A DNA stretch of 64,000 nucleotides from Strigamia acuminata (taxonomy: Eukaryota; Arthropoda; Chilopoda; Geophilomorpha; Linotaeniidae): positions 9,114,001 through 9,178,000 of the forward strand of contig OX442323.1 of assembly GCA_949358305.1 (NCBI GenBank). Reading direction: 5' to 3'. Shown here in pieces: positions 23,470-41,484 of this stretch. The first letter of the stretch is position 1, and each line of letters starts with the position of its first letter. Below the pieces are notes generated by a model. It did not search any database, was not told where the DNA came from, and saw only the letters and a program-made list of their open reading frames with translations. The position numbers were made by a program, and so were the translations under genes.

Positions 23470-25965
23470 TCATGTATCTGCAAATTCTTCTATGATGAAA
23501 TGATCGTCGTCGGCGAGCGCAAGGGCCGCCGTCGTAGTCTCCGCGCAGACCGGATCCGGAGCGCCGTTGGAATTATCTTCCAAAATTTCGTTTTGTTCTA
23601 GTGGCTCTTCTCTGTTGCACGAATATCGTGCGAATTTAGTCAATTCGTTGAACAAGTTGGCTGAATCTAAGTTATTAGAAATACAAAATTAGTTGGAATG
23701 ATTTTTTTTATTAATTTGCAAAGGTTCACCATTTGGCCACGAGGTGCGCCCTATGAGTTTGCTGTATGGCAACATCACAGTAGCTAAGTCAGCATTGGAC
23801 AAATACAAATCTACACTTAATAATTATGTTATTTTTTGTAAGTAGTTGGACGTTTGGAATGCTTTTACCTGTACTTAATCTCTTTATGGAACATTTTCGT
23901 TCCGCTAACTATCAAAAAAGACAAATGGCGTCGGTTATTTTGGGAAAAAGGCGAATAAACGTTTACCTAACTAATTTATTCGCTGTATACCAATACGGTT
24001 TATGAAGCGGATTCCATCCCGAGGAAGTTGCAGTTCGATTAGCGTGCATAACCCCTCTCACGGCTACTAAACAGGAATATTTCTCGAGTGCCGAACGGCC
24101 CTAAATAAAAGAAAAAGTAGCAAAAATGTGTGAAATTGCTTATTTAAACGCAGTTGTCAATTTCTACCGTCCATTCGTTGGTTAGAACGTCCGCATCGCT
24201 TAAATATCTGCTCGCTCGGACGACTTGGTTGATGTCGTCGTTAAATTTCAAATAATTATGATGAATGAATAAATGCAAGCAATCCGAGCTAATGGCCGCG
24301 TTGCTCACGATGTCCTAAATATTTTGTAAAATTCCAATTAATTTTGTATTTTTGTGGTTTTTAAAATTTGTTTTAGTACCTCGGGATTGGATATCAACGG
24401 CATTCTGGCCATGTCCGCCAAATGCGGAGGTAAATCGCATTCGTCCGTTGGCAGATTGAGTTCCCGTTTACAGTGAAGGATTTTTCCAATCGCGTGGAAC
24501 AAGTAAAGCGTCGTATCTTTGGTTGAGTCATTTTTTTGGGCTGTTTTTGCACAGTTTCGTCTTCTGCCACCTTGAAAATCATTTGGGAAAATTAACATTT
24601 AAACTCCCACGCCTCAATTGAACGTACAATGGGAAAACTGAAGTGCATTAATGGCCGTGCGAATGTCCCCGGAACTAATTTGCGCGATATTTTCAAGGTT
24701 TTCCTTGGAAGGAACGGGAGTTAACTCCGCCGAGGCTATTTTAGTTAGGACTTTTAGCAAGTTTGCGGTTGTAATTGGATTAAAGCTACAAATAAAACAG
24801 GATTTGAGGTTTTAATCGTCGAAAGGAGGTTTTAAATTACTTAATTGTGGTGATTCCTAATTCTTGTTGCAAGTGGTCGGGGAACAGCGATCTCGTATTC
24901 AAATCTTTGATGTTATCGCTGATTATAAATATTGCTGGAGACTGATTCGATCTGGAAAACCTCCTGCAAAAATGTTTTATTCATTTTTAAATTTCATATT
25001 TGTGGTGAAAAAAATTGTATACCTCAACGTCGCATGAAAATCGGACGGATTTCGTATAAAAATATTCGGAAAATCCTGCAAAACATGAATTTTATTATTA
25101 ATTAAATATTTTTTATAAAGTTTTTTTGGTTACTTCGATCAAAATGAGTCGTCTTAATCCCTCGTTTTCGTTGAGAAACGGCAAACTGGAATATTTATTT
25201 GCTCGCAAAAAGAAATCCCAAAATAGGCTTAATTGCGACTCGCGTGGAAGCGTCGTGTCTCGGGATTCAAATCCTGGATTATCAGCTGAGAGGCATCGAA
25301 TTAAATTATCATTTTTATTTTTATTTTTTTAAATTTATTTCTTTATATCTTTATTTGTTTTACCCAGATCTCGTTTGAAATCCGACATCGGAGTGATCCA
25401 TTCTCTCACTTCGAGATTCAAACATTTGGCCAGCGTTTTAACCGTTGCTGTTTTTCCTATTCCTGATTGACCGGTCAGTAAAAGAATCGAACTCTTTCGG
25501 ACCCCATTCTGAAACACGAAAAAAAATTAATATTTTGTGTTTTTGAATTAAATTTTTCCTTCTACCGATGAATGACAAAAATATTTCACAATCCAATCTT
25601 CAATTTCTGCGATTTTCTTCTTGTGAATTGCTAATTCTTCCTATTTTTATTCGTAATTACTAGTAATTTGGCACTCGAAAAAATTGCAAAACGTTACTGT
25701 ATTTGAGGGCTGATATTTATCGACCCAGAGAATATTTTTCCTGTTGAAATTCCTGGGTTTATCAAAGGAATTCAACGAAAATTTCCCTCTTCTTGCCCCG
25801 CTTATTTGATTACTAACATTTTCATTTGCGCCTTGGAATGAGGACATCACCCAAGATCTCTAAAATTAATAAAAAGGAAATTATTAATCAGAACATGAAC
25901 CATTATTTATTTACGCAATTTACTTTTTGCCCCTTCGAATGATTCATATTTCCATTTTCCATCAT
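23470..25965 (-). CDS. RAD17: Checkpoint clamp loader RAD17
   Basis: Fourteen exons on the minus strand (25965-25924, 25859-25698, 25640-25566, 25508-25364, 25285-25134, 25075-25023, 24963-24841, 24785-24628, 24570-24380, 24314-24168, 24100-23967, 23904-23869, 23815-23730, 23666-23470) give 566 residues. RAD17 with RFC2-5 loads the 9-1-1 clamp at DNA damage sites. Seen directly: ILWVDKYQPSNT and EELAIHKKKIAEIEDW, Walker A LLLTGQSGIGKTATVKTLAK, REWITP, Walker-B-like RRLILIEDFPN, the sensor region QISSGDIRTAINALQFS, LFHAIGKILHCKRE, GVMHANR and WNPLHKPYWY. The tail HFIIEEFADT matches the acidic C-terminal motif of the family. Shorter than human RAD17 (about 680) mainly at the ends. Convergent with TRABD2, divergent from UGCG. 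Confidence 0.92.
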
Positions 25966-26215
25966 TTCATAATTTTAGATCCGGTGATCACAAACAAGGT
26001 GATCTGGTCATCTCGCCGCCACACGACTCCTTCGTTAGCGCCGAAAACCTAACATTGGGAGTCGTATTGTGGTTATACGTGTGTTAAAGTTTGAAGGTAA
26101 TCATCGTTAGATGGCAGTTACTGTCAGCGGTATATAAATCACGTGACTCGGTTTTAATCGCCACTGATTCCGATCCTGCCTGCAGAGTGACGTCAAGGCC
26201 GGCGATTGTGGGGAA
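25966..26215. promoter_or_regulatory. Bidirectional promoter, RAD17 and UGCG
   Basis: The 250 bp between divergent start codons hold a TATA-like TATATAAA at 26131-26138 directly followed by TCACGTGAC at 26139-26147 (an E-box with the TFEB/CLEAR-type core), and a CRE palindrome TGACGTCA at 26188-26195, 20 bp before the UGCG ATG. Function is inferred from sequence alone. Confidence 0.5.
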
Positions 26216-28652
26216 ATGTCTCTATCGGTGTGGACAGTAGGCGTGTATGGTTTAGCGTTATTTTTCCTAGTTACGTGGATATGTCTATGGGTTATTCACA
26301 TTACCGCAATTTTATATGGGTAAGTGTCGAATCGGGGGCCCGAAAAAGCTCCCAAGTTGAAATCACGAGTGATGTGTGTTTGCAAGTGATTCATCGATTC
26401 ATTCACATCCATAAGTCCTACTGCAAATTTGATTAAATCATCAACAAAAATCGCACTTCGGAGCTTTAAACATCAATTCCCGGTGGAAATATAAATCAAT
26501 TTGTAACAATCATCGTCTTTGACGCCTAAAGTGATCAGCAAATGCTCACCAAAGCTCGAAAAAGATGAAAAAACATGAAAAAAACGTTTAAAAATCTCTT
26601 TTTTCTTCAAGATGTCTTAAATTTGGTGCAAAATATAGAGAAATGGACTATTGAGAGGTTGTTTTGAGACATCGAGGGCCGATTTTTCATCCATGGGTGA
26701 ATTTCATGGGCAAAAGAGCACACTAACCTCATAATTATTAATTTTTTTTTGTGACTAAATTTAAGTGAGGCAATAACCTTGAAATTGCGACGATTTTATT
26801 CGGATTTTTTCGTTTCAGAAAGTGGAAATTTCATAGAAAAACGCCGCAGCAGCCGAGAGAAACCCCGTATCCCGGTGTCTCCATTCTCAAACCTCTGGTG
26901 GGAGTCGATCCGAATTTACCCAGTAATCTAGAAACATTTTTCACTATGAATTATCCGCACGTAAGTATCGACTTAACGCGTAATGTCGATTTATTTCTTG
27001 CAGAGACAATCTAGTGTAGATAATAAATGACCCAGTGGTGATAAAAGGTGCAATTTACGATAATACGACGTTGTTTTAACGCAATTTTTATCTCCGATTC
27101 GAAGAAATTGATAGGAATGGATGTTTAAATTGAATGATATTTTGAGTTTAAATGACGAAATGTCGAAAAAGTTAAAGAATTTGACAGTATTGTCCATTGG
27201 AATGTGGAATTTTGTATGCTGGGGGTCCTTTTGTGTGCTGGGGTAAAGAATAATTGCTATTTTTGCTCATTTTTTTTCTTTTTTTTTTTTTTCTTTTTTT
27301 ATTTGCAGTATGAAATTCTTTTTTGTATTCACGATGAAAGCGATCCATCGAGGATGTTAGTTGAGAAATTAATTGAGAAATATCCTCATGTTGATACGCG
27401 AGTATTTATAGGTAATCATTGATATTTATCCGGGTAATTTTTTGTTTAAATTTATTGATTTGTTTATTTTTTTTTCTTATTCCAGGTGGTAAAAATGTCG
27501 GAATTAACCCGAAAATCAATAACATGCAACCTGGTTACGATGCAGCTAAATACGATCTCATTTTAGTATCGGATAGTGGACTTAGAAGTACGAAAATATG
27601 CAAAATTCGGAAAAATGTGGAAAAATTAATTTTATATTTTTTCAGTGAAAGAGGATACTTTATTAGATATGGTGAATCATATGACTGAAAAGGTTGGTTT
27701 AGTGCATCAAATGCCGTTTACGTCGGATAGGAAAGGTTTTCCAGCTGTATTGGAAAAAGTACGTTATATAAAAAAGGAAAAAAATTGAAGTTGCGATGTT
27801 TATTGGTTTAAATTTGTTTTCGTTAGGTTTATTTTGGTACGAGTCATGCGCGTCTGTATTTGAGTGCTGAGTTTATTGGAATTTTATGTGCAACTGGAAT
27901 GTCTGCGTTGATGAGAAAGAACATTTTGGACGAAGTTGGGGGCATCAAAACGTTTGGTTGTTATTTAGCCGAAGATTATTTCTTTTCTAAATGCATTCTT
28001 GATAAGTGAGTTTGGTGAAATCGATTAAATTTTAATCTTAATTCAATTTTGATTGATAAATATTTGTTTTGTTGAAGAGGGTGGAAAATTTGCATTAGTT
28101 CGCAACCGGCTTTTCAAAATTCAGGCTTTTGTGATGTTTTCGGCTTCCAAACGCGAATCACGAGGTATTTTATTGAGTTTGACTACAAAATTGATCGATT
28201 AATTGTAAAATTGATTTTTTTTAAGGTGGGCGAAGCTCCGGATCGCGATGTTACCGACCACAATGTTTTTCGAACCAATTTCCGAATGCGTGTTGCTCGG
28301 CGCTTTGAGCGCTTGGGCCGTCAACTTTTTATTCCAATTGGATCCAATAGCGTGGTACTTGGTCCACATTCTAGTCTGGTTTCTCCTAGACTGGATTTTA
28401 CTATCAATAGTGCAAGTAAATAGGGAAAAATGGCCCAAAACCAACGCGAAATTAAATATTTTCTTCCAACAGAACGGTCCGCCTCCATTCAGCAAGTTCG
28501 AGTTCGTCGTGGCGTGGATATTCAGAGAGGCGTGCGCACCTTATTTATTTTTAAAAGCCATTTTCGACCCCACCATCAGGTGGCGCGTGGGCGTCTACCG
28601 CTTACGATGGGGCGGGTTCGTCGAAGTAATGAATAACAAACTCCACGTGTGA
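26216..28652 (+). CDS. UGCG: Ceramide glucosyltransferase
   Basis: Nine exons (26216-26319, 26819-26960, 27309-27411, 27486-27587, 27646-27758, 27827-28005, 28078-28164, 28226-28415, 28473-28652) give 399 residues; the human enzyme has 394. It transfers glucose from UDP-glucose to ceramide on the cytosolic face of the Golgi, the first step of glycosphingolipid synthesis. Seen directly: an N-terminal membrane segment (residues about 7-34), [23 protein letters not shown] (D1), LVSDSGLR (D2), [45 protein letters not shown] (D3), the (Q/R)xxRW motif as TRITRWAKLR, and [16 protein letters not shown]. The C-terminal third is hydrophobic. The start ATG gives the expected membrane anchor. Confidence 0.95.
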
Positions 28653-28755
28653 GAGACGACGAGGACGCAAGAAAAGACATTTCAATGGGTTGATTCGCCC
28701 TTTGCAAGGGCACTGGTTTTTTTTATACGCTCCTACGACGCGACGTGACGTGAGG

Positions 28756-28773
28756 AAGAGAGAGAGAGAGAGA
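28756..28773 (+). repeat. (GA)n microsatellite
   Basis: Nine AG/GA dinucleotides in the UGCG 3' region. Confidence 0.9.
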
Positions 28774-29909
28774 CAAACGCTCGTTTACAGCAAGATACCG
28801 AAGAGTTCCGACCGCACTCTTGCGTTGAACTACTCGTATTAAGTGCCTCACATACAATTCTTTTCGAAAAGTGTTTGCCGATGACAAATCGAATCGTATT
28901 GATTGATTAATCAATCGGCACATTCCACGTAGCTTTTCTTCCCGTTTTTTTTTTGTTGTTGTTTTTTTTGTGTGCTTTTTTTTCAATAGGTAATTGTAAG
29001 AAATGAGCAGGAATGTTTATATTTGCTCAACTAATTTTAAATCCAAAGAAAAATGAAATTGAATGAAGCGGAAGTTGAAATAGTCGTTGTTGAACGATGA
29101 AATTGCGAGTGTTTTGGTTGTTTAATTGTTAAATGAAAAAGAAAGTGTTGGAACAGAATCTAGTCATGAATAATTCCATTTTAGTAGTTCTAATAATAAT
29201 GCTGTGCCATAATTCTGTATTGTCGTGAATTGTGTAATGATTTTTGCACGGCTTTTGAGTCGCCACAAATTGAGTTTTAATTTCCCTCCATCAAACTTCC
29301 AGTACTTATATTTTCATTTATTATTTCATTCCGATTGTACTTTTAATTCGAACCAATCGCATTGTAACATATTGAGTGGGCAGCGGATGATGAAATGATG
29401 TAGAATTTGAGTAAATGGCGGAGACTTTTTCGGAAATATTTATTATTTTGAACATTTTGAACCATTTTTCTGAAAAAGTTATATCAAGTGGTTTCTTAAA
29501 ATCGCCGCTAGGTTTTACTATACCTGCAGATATGAAGACTGAACTTTGATATGTGAATTTCGTTGAAAAAAAAAATATTGTACAGTCATCACTATTCTAT
29601 TACACGTTCATACCTTATACCATTATTCATGTTTAATTATTCATAATCGAAAAATGGCAGTTTTTTTCTAAAATAATTAGAAAAACGATATAAATGTATA
29701 TATAGCTTCGAAAACGGTTGGAAAATTCAACTTCTTACGTTTTATGCAAACATTTGGTTGATTTTAAACGATAATTGCGGCTGTAAATAATTTAATAAAT
29801 TTTTTTTAAAATTAATCTTAAGTTTTTATTTTGCTGTATTTTGATGCTACGTTTCTACGACTGCAAATGTATGTGGTCATTTAGCGCCTTGCGGAATTTC
29901 TGCGACGTA

Positions 29910-29917
29910 TGACGTCA
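29910..29917. promoter_or_regulatory. CRE palindrome upstream of CTH
   Basis: Perfect TGACGTCA, 105 bp before the CTH start codon. In other animals CTH is induced through bZIP factors such as ATF4; whether that holds here is inference. Confidence 0.4.
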
Positions 29918-30021
29918 TTAGAGTAGTATATTTTATTGGATGGTTTGAATGCGGGCGGAGCTAAGCGATGTCGTCAGCTCGCGTTGAAATTACACGTCTG
30001 TAATTCTTTTTGAAGAAAATT

Positions 30022-31931
30022 ATGGAGCAAAACGGTTCACATTTTCTAGCTGTCGATCCGAAATTCGCGACGAAAGCCATCCATGCGGGCCAAGAACCCG
30101 AACAATGGAAGTCTATGGCCGTCGTTCCGCCCATATCGATGTCTACAACATTCAAACAACCGGCGCCTGGTGAACATGTGGTAAGATGACAATTGAAGAT
30201 TTCATTTAGAAATTCATTAAGAAAATTTCTTTTTTTTTATCGCTCATGATATTGAATTTCATTAATTTTCTTATCAAGGAAAATTGAAGATTAATTTTTT
30301 TTTTTTTTCTTATTTCAGGGTTACGAATATGCAAGAAGTGGAAATCCTACCAGGCAATGTTTGGAGCAATGTCTTGCAGCCTTAGATAACGCTGCTTATG
30401 GTAAAGTTTTAATTTTTTTTTAAAAGATTTTTTTTAATAAAAATTTTTTTTTGCAGGTTTGACTTTTGCTTCAGGTTTGGCAGCGACTGATTGCATTTGT
30501 CGATTGCTGAAAAGTGGAGATCATTTAATCAGCATGGATGACGTTTACGGAGGAACCAATCGATATTTCAAGCAAATATTAGGCAAATATAAGATCAAGA
30601 CGTCGTTCGTCGATTGTACGGTTGCAACGAATGTCGAAAATGCAATTAAAGAAAATACTAAAGTAAAAAAAAAAAAAATTTTAAAGAAAAAAAAATAAAT
30701 AAAAAATTAACAAAATGTAATAATTTAATTAGATGATTTGGGTGGAATCGCCATCGAATCCCACTTTACGTTTAGTGAACATCGAAACTATCGCGAAAAT
30801 TGCTCATTCGCGCGAAAACATAATTTTCGTCGTAGATAACACGTTTATGACGTCGTATTTCCAAGTGATATGCATTTTCCACCATTAATAATTGTATTTT
30901 TTAATACTTTTTATATTATTTGCAGCAACCGTTGGCTTTAGGCGCCGATATTTCTTTCTATTCTATGACCAAATACATGAACGGCCATTCCGATGTCGTC
31001 ATGGGAGCAATAACAACGAACGATCAAGCGATACACGACGAATTAAAGTTTCTCCAAAATGGTAATAAAAAAAATCGCATTTTTTCGTTTACCTCGCTAA
31101 AAACATTTATTTTCAGCAATTGGCGGTATTCCATCCCCATTTGACTGCTACTTAGTCAACCGAGGCCTAAAAACACTTCATCTACGAATGCGGGAACACA
31201 TGGCAAATAGCATGGAAGTCGCTAAGTTTCTAGATAAACATCCTTTAGTCGATTCGGTCTTATTTCCGGGTATTTATGATTATTTCGGACGAAAAACTGC
31301 ATAATTAATTATTTAAGCAGAAAAAAATATTTTTTTAAAAATGAATTTTTATGTAGGATTAGATTCGCATCCTCAACACGAGTTGGCGAAGCAACAGTGC
31401 AGTGGTTACACAGGAATGGTCACTTTTTATATCTCGGGAGGCCTCGAAGAGGCGCGAATGTTTCTGAAAAGTCTTAAGGTGTTTACGTTGGCCGAGAGCT
31501 TAGGTGGCTACGAAAGCTTAGCCGAGCACCCGTGAGTTAATAATTAATATTTTAATTGATTTATTACGAAACTATGCACCTTTCAGAGCCATTATGACGC
31601 ATGCGTCGGTGCCTGCTGATGAACGAAGAGCTCTTAAAATCGATGATAATTTAATCAGATTATCAGTTGGGTTAGAATCGATTGGAGACTTGCTCGGTGA
31701 TTTGGATCAGGCGCTCAAGAAATCTGTAAGTTTGTGTTTTTCTCTCCATTTTTGTTTATTTTTGAATTTCTCTGATTGGATTTCAGGAGAATTTAGGAAA
31801 ATGTGTCGCGTTTTGATTTTTATTATCATTTTGGAATTTTTTTTTTAATAAAAAGTATAAAAGATTTTTTTTTATTTGTTTTTTTTTTTTGTGTTTTGCA
31901 GAAATCGTCTCGTTTAATCGGTGATCACTAA
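30022..31931 (+). CDS. CTH: Cystathionine gamma-lyase
   Basis: Nine exons (30022-30180, 30319-30400, 30457-30662, 30733-30864, 30926-31061, 31117-31269, 31357-31531, 31587-31725, 31902-31931) give 403 residues, as in the family (about 400). This PLP enzyme splits cystathionine to cysteine, 2-oxobutyrate and ammonia in transsulfuration and can make hydrogen sulfide. Seen directly: TKAIHAGQEPEQW, VVPPISMSTTFKQ, YEYARSGNPTR, FASGLAAT, DDVYGGTNRYF, WVESPSNPTLR, VVDNTFMTSYFQ, and the PLP lysine in FYSMTKYMNGHSDVV (about residue 209), then GGIPSPFDCYLVNRGLKTL and LAESLGGYESL, the motif that separates lyases from the synthases. An AATAAA lies 56 bp past the stop. ERI3 follows closely on the same strand. 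Confidence 0.95.
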
Positions 31932-31986
31932 ATTGTGTCAAGTTTATTATTCGCTCGTGATTATGTCAAAATGAAATGATATATGC

Positions 31987-31992
31987 AATAAA
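31987..31992 (+). other. CTH poly(A) signal
   Basis: AATAAA, 56 bp after the CTH stop and 75 bp before the next start codon, showing how tightly the two genes are packed. Confidence 0.6.
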
Positions 31993-32066
31993 AAATTTGT
32001 TTGAATGGAGCTCCATTGGTTCGAACTTTTTGTTTATGTCGGCAGGGGCGCTGGTGGTTTTTGAGT

Positions 32067-33217
32067 ATGGCTTTTGCCGTGCCAACTTTGAAAGTTGGAT
32101 TTTCCAGGTGTTTTTATTCGGGGGTTTTGAATTCAAGGAAATATTTAAAAGATATGGTTTCAGCGGCACCGAAAACGGCGGTTTTGCAGGATTTTGATTA
32201 TTTTTTGGTTTTGGATTTCGAAGCGACGTGCGAGAAGAGAAAACAAATTGAACCGCAGGTTGAATTGATTTGAACGAAATTGGACGAAAATTGGTTTTGT
32301 TTTAACGTTAATACTCGCAGGAAATGATAGAATTCCCGTGTCTGAAAGTGAATGGAAAAACATTTGAAACTGACAGCGTTTTCCACCAGTATGTGAGGCC
32401 GCGAGTTCATGCGCAGTTGACACCATTTTGCACCGAGGTTTTATTTATTTATATTTAAGTTAATTTCATCACTCGTCATTTGTAATTTATTATTTTAAAC
32501 AGCTTACAGGAATTATTCAGGATATGGTTGACGATGAACCGCATTTTGAACAAGTTATGACGGTTAGAAAACTAATTTCACGCATCTAACCACGTTCCAG
32601 TACAGTTGTGAATTCACAACTCAACTGGAATTGGTATATTAAAATTTACTTATTTTCTTTTTATCTCTATAGATGTTTGATGAATGGATGAAGAAGGAAA
32701 ACCTGTTAGACGAAGGTGTTAAATCGATTTTTGTCACGTGCGGTGATTGGGATTTAAACATTATGCAAGTTTTATGCAGAAAAAGTGAATTTTCTACTTA
32801 AAATAACTGAAAAAAATGTTTTATCTTAACGCCAGGCTTCCTAATCAGTGCAAATATTTCTCGTACGATGTGCCCGAATATATGAAAACGTGGATTAATA
32901 TTAAAAAAGTGAATTTTTTTTCAGAAGTTTTAATATTTTTTTTTTACAATTTTGGGTCCAAAATTTGCAGACATTTTGCGACGTATCCAAAGTCTGGCCG
33001 AAAGGAATTAAAACCATGCTAGAATATTATTTACTACAGCACCAGGGCCGACTACATAGTGGAATAGGTACATTAACCTCGTCTGATTTAATTTAATTTT
33101 AATTGTATTTAAATTTATTATCGTTTTTCAGACGACTGCAAAAACATTGCCGCGATATTAAGAGAAATAGCTATCAAAGAACAAATAAAATTCGAAGCTA
33201 ATGGTCACAGACTGTAA
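32067..33217 (+). CDS. ERI3: ERI1-family 3'-5' exoribonuclease (ERI3-like)
   Basis: Seven exons (32067-32258, 32321-32437, 32503-32562, 32673-32764, 32836-32908, 32971-33067, 33132-33217) give 238 residues. DEDDh exonuclease: YFLVLDFEATC (first acidic pair), LTPFCTELTGI, VTCGDWDLNIMLP, WINIKK and HSGIDDCKNIA with the catalytic His and Asp. The match to ERI3 (Prnp-interacting) is closer than to ERI1 because there is no SAP domain. Members trim 3' ends of histone mRNA, rRNA or small RNA. The intron after exon 4 uses a GC donor (AT|GCAAGT); no GT site keeps the frame. I chose the upstream ATG at 32067, which adds a basic N terminus resembling a mitochondrial presequence; the ATG at 32154 is the alternative. 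Confidence 0.88.
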
Positions 33218-33673
33218 ATAACAGAAAAATTAAATAAAAAATACAAATTTTTGTAATTGTATAAATAAATAAATAAAAATCGCTTAAAAATGAGAATTGA
33301 AGTTCCAAAAACCGCCACCAGGAGTTTTGGACAAAAAACAAAAACAAAAGAATTAAAAATACCCAATCCTATAAATAGAATTAATCTAATCGCGGACAAA
33401 CCTTGAAAGCATTTGAAATAAATATCTGGCAGATAATTGAAATAAAAAGACCAATTTCCCAATTTACCAGCCGCCGCAACAACAACAGCGGCGAAACGAG
33501 CAACCAACCAACCAAAGCAAAGCAAACCCAAACCCAAACAGTCGAAAAACAGTCGGGCAGGAAGGCACAAGTCCAGGCACACTCAGATCCGTCACACGTC
33601 AGTGACTTGATCAGCTGTTAGTGGCAGAAACACACATTAGACCCGGGTAATCCGGGCGTGTTTGTAGCGGAGT
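33218..33673. other. Intergenic region between ERI3 and polo
   Basis: A 456-bp stretch with an A-rich ERI3 3' UTR (AATAAA-like words near 33250-33280) followed by a less AT-rich segment (33460-33670) that is probably the polo promoter and 5' UTR. Confidence 0.45.
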
Positions 33674-39206
<5,533 letters not shown>

Positions 39207-40954
39207 TTTAAAATGAAAAATACAAGTTGCATGATTGAATATTATATAAATGACATTTTCTATTGTACGACAAGTCGTCTCTCTTTTTTTTTGGCAGAGT
39301 AATTTAAGCTATAATGTGATAGTAATAGTTAAGAGAATCTATTTTTTTTCCTATAATAAATACCTGTTAATGTTAACACATGAATAAGCTTTAAAATAAT
39401 TGAAACAAACGGTGAAGTTAAAATAAATATTCCGCTATTTTTGTAGGTTATAAATGATTTTTTTACGTTTCTTTCACCAATTGGATTTCGAATATCTGAT
39501 TGATCACTGACTGGACAATAATAAAAATAGTAAACATTCAATTCAGGTGAATTTTTAACAACTTCAAGTATCTTTTACGTAAAGCAAAATGAGAAGTAAA
39601 CAGGCGAGAAAACCAGTCTGCCATCTATTGGATTTCGTGAGAACTTTACAATTCAGACACGACAAAATTAGTCTGCCATCTATTGGATTTTCTGTGAACT
39701 TTAAAAGTTCGTCGAAAGTTCCCGAGATGGCGCCAACATATTCGGCATAATAGTCACTGCAATTTCAAACGAATTTGTTCTTTACTTTACGTATGGCATG
39801 TACTAATATTCCCGCAGTAAAAACAAACGGATTGACGGTAATAAATCTCCTTTTTATCTAGCTATTGCAATAATGACGTACTTTTCATGCGAGAAAACTG
39901 GGTTTCCATCTATCGGATTTCGTGCGAACTTTACAAGTTCGAAGAAAATCTCCGAGATGGCGCTAGCGATTTTGGCGTATTTTTCGAGTAATTTAAAACG
40001 AATTTATCTCTTTGGTTTGTTATGTACTAATATCAGTGCTTTAAAAATAAATATTTCGATTAGGCATATTTCACAATTAAAGTCGTCACACTAAACTTAT
40101 GTTATTAGCCGTTTTGTGCATCTCGCCATCTTGAATTTTCCTTCTCTCTTATAATCAGTCAAGTTGACTGATGGTATTTGCGCGCAAACGAAATTGAGTA
40201 TCAGCACCTTGTTCAATTTGTAAAGTTGTTAAAATGAGGTTCGTGCTATTTTTATTTAATGACAATAAATGGCCCAGTTTTCCAACAGAAACTTAATCAA
40301 CCGAGGCCGAATACATCCGATGCATCAAAAGAGGCGATTTACTTTCCCGTATTTTATGAATACAAATTTGTTAAAATTATAGGTTAAAACCAAAATTCTG
40401 ACAATCAATAAACCAACTATAACACAAAAATAATGGAAGAAAATTCGAAATTAAATCACAAAAAAATTAGCGTGTTGTTGATAAATCACCTGGAACAATT
40501 AATTAATTGATTGAATAAACAAATTCCCCCCTTTACAACTTAATACATGAGTAACAATAAAAATAACAATATAATGAGAAACAATAAAAGATTTTCTTTG
40601 CATTACAGTGCAGCATGGAATAATCTTGTGGTGAATGGAATCGTTCAAGACAGTTTAAACTCATAAAATGTGGATCATGTTCACTGACTGCGAGTAAACT
40701 CTTATCCCAAGTGTTAATTGAACGTGGAGAATTAAATCTTTGTGCAGGGAAATGTAAGCGACTCCATATGACCACTGCTGCAAATTCGATGGTTTATTGG
40801 ATGACTCTTGTTAGCTTTCCTCAACCACAAATATTCGTGAAGAAAGAAGAAATAATTGTAACAGCCGTTAATTGTCCGTCTCTCTTCCCATATTTTCAAT
40901 TTTTTCCAGCTTTGAAAAAAATTTTTTTTTTAAATTAAATTAACAAAAAACAAA
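39207..40954. other. Intergenic region downstream of polo
   Basis: 1.75 kb between convergent genes. It holds the polo poly(A) signal AATAAA at 39355-39360 and the degenerate duplications at 39603-40065. Nothing coding was supported. Confidence 0.5.
39603..40065 (+). repeat. Three degenerate direct repeats
   Basis: A unit beginning near CAGTCTGCCATCTATTGGAT followed by a GAACTTT...AAGTTCG stretch and GAGATGGCGC recurs from about 39603 (short, 51 bp), 39668 and 39889. The last two are alignable over about 170 bp, including AAACGAATTT and ATGTACTAATAT words near their ends. Their spacing (about 221 bp) suggests an old tandem duplication. Confidence 0.65.
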
Positions 40955-41484
40955 CTAATTGTAAAAATAATAATAAATTACTAGAATTTCATGTTTTCCC
41001 TTCATTTTTAGCATTTGGTCTTTGAACTCCTCGCGCTTTTCGTGCAGTTTCTGAAAAATTAAACAATAATAATCAATAAAGAAGTCGGTTTTTAAAATTC
41101 TTCTAGCATTACCTCTAAGTGTTCTATCATCTCGTCGTTTATCTGGACAATCTGCTGAGCTTCACCTTTCTCTTTTCCAGTGAATTGATTAATCTGAATG
41201 AAATAAAAAGATAAAATTTAAAAAAAAAATAGAAATAGAAATGCTTACTACTTCGTTCTGTTGTTTTAACAAAGCTTTCTGCAAAAAAATGATTACATTA
41301 ACAACAGATTTTATAAAATATTACTACAGAATAGAATGTACCGCAGCATTTATCGCGTTGTCCACTTTAAGTTCACTATCATCATCCTGGATGAAAAAAA
41401 AATCGTTAAGAGTAACAAATATTAATTTTAAATATGAAATCCTACATTTGCGATCATGGGCGACGGTGTTTTTTCGTTCGCCAT
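40955..41484 (-). CDS. Small coiled-coil protein, unrecognised
   Basis: Five exons on the minus strand (41484-41446, 41386-41342, 41278-41249, 41193-41113, 41050-40955) join in frame to a 96-residue protein. All junctions are GT-AG with T-rich acceptors. The sequence is acidic and helical with heptad-like spacing: DDDSELKVDNAI, KALLKQQNEV, GEAQQIVQINDEMIEHLEKL, HEKREEFKDQMLKMKGK. I do not recognise the family. The last residues after KHEIL (tyrosine-rich) may be read-through of an unrecognised splice site, so the C terminus is uncertain. The many small exons in a consistent frame and the heptads argue for a real gene. Confidence 0.6.

Larger units (their letters stand above)
28653..30021. other. 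Intergenic region between UGCG and CTH
   Basis: These 1.37 kb of AT-rich DNA hold the UGCG 3' UTR and the CTH promoter. A (GA)n run lies at 28756-28773 and a CRE palindrome at 29910-29917. No reading frame or RNA gene could be supported. Confidence 0.5.

Noticed and set aside
25256-25285. tRNA B-box-like GGGATTCAAATCCTGG
   Set aside because: It lies within a conserved RAD17 exon on the other strand and no A box or cloverleaf could be formed around it.
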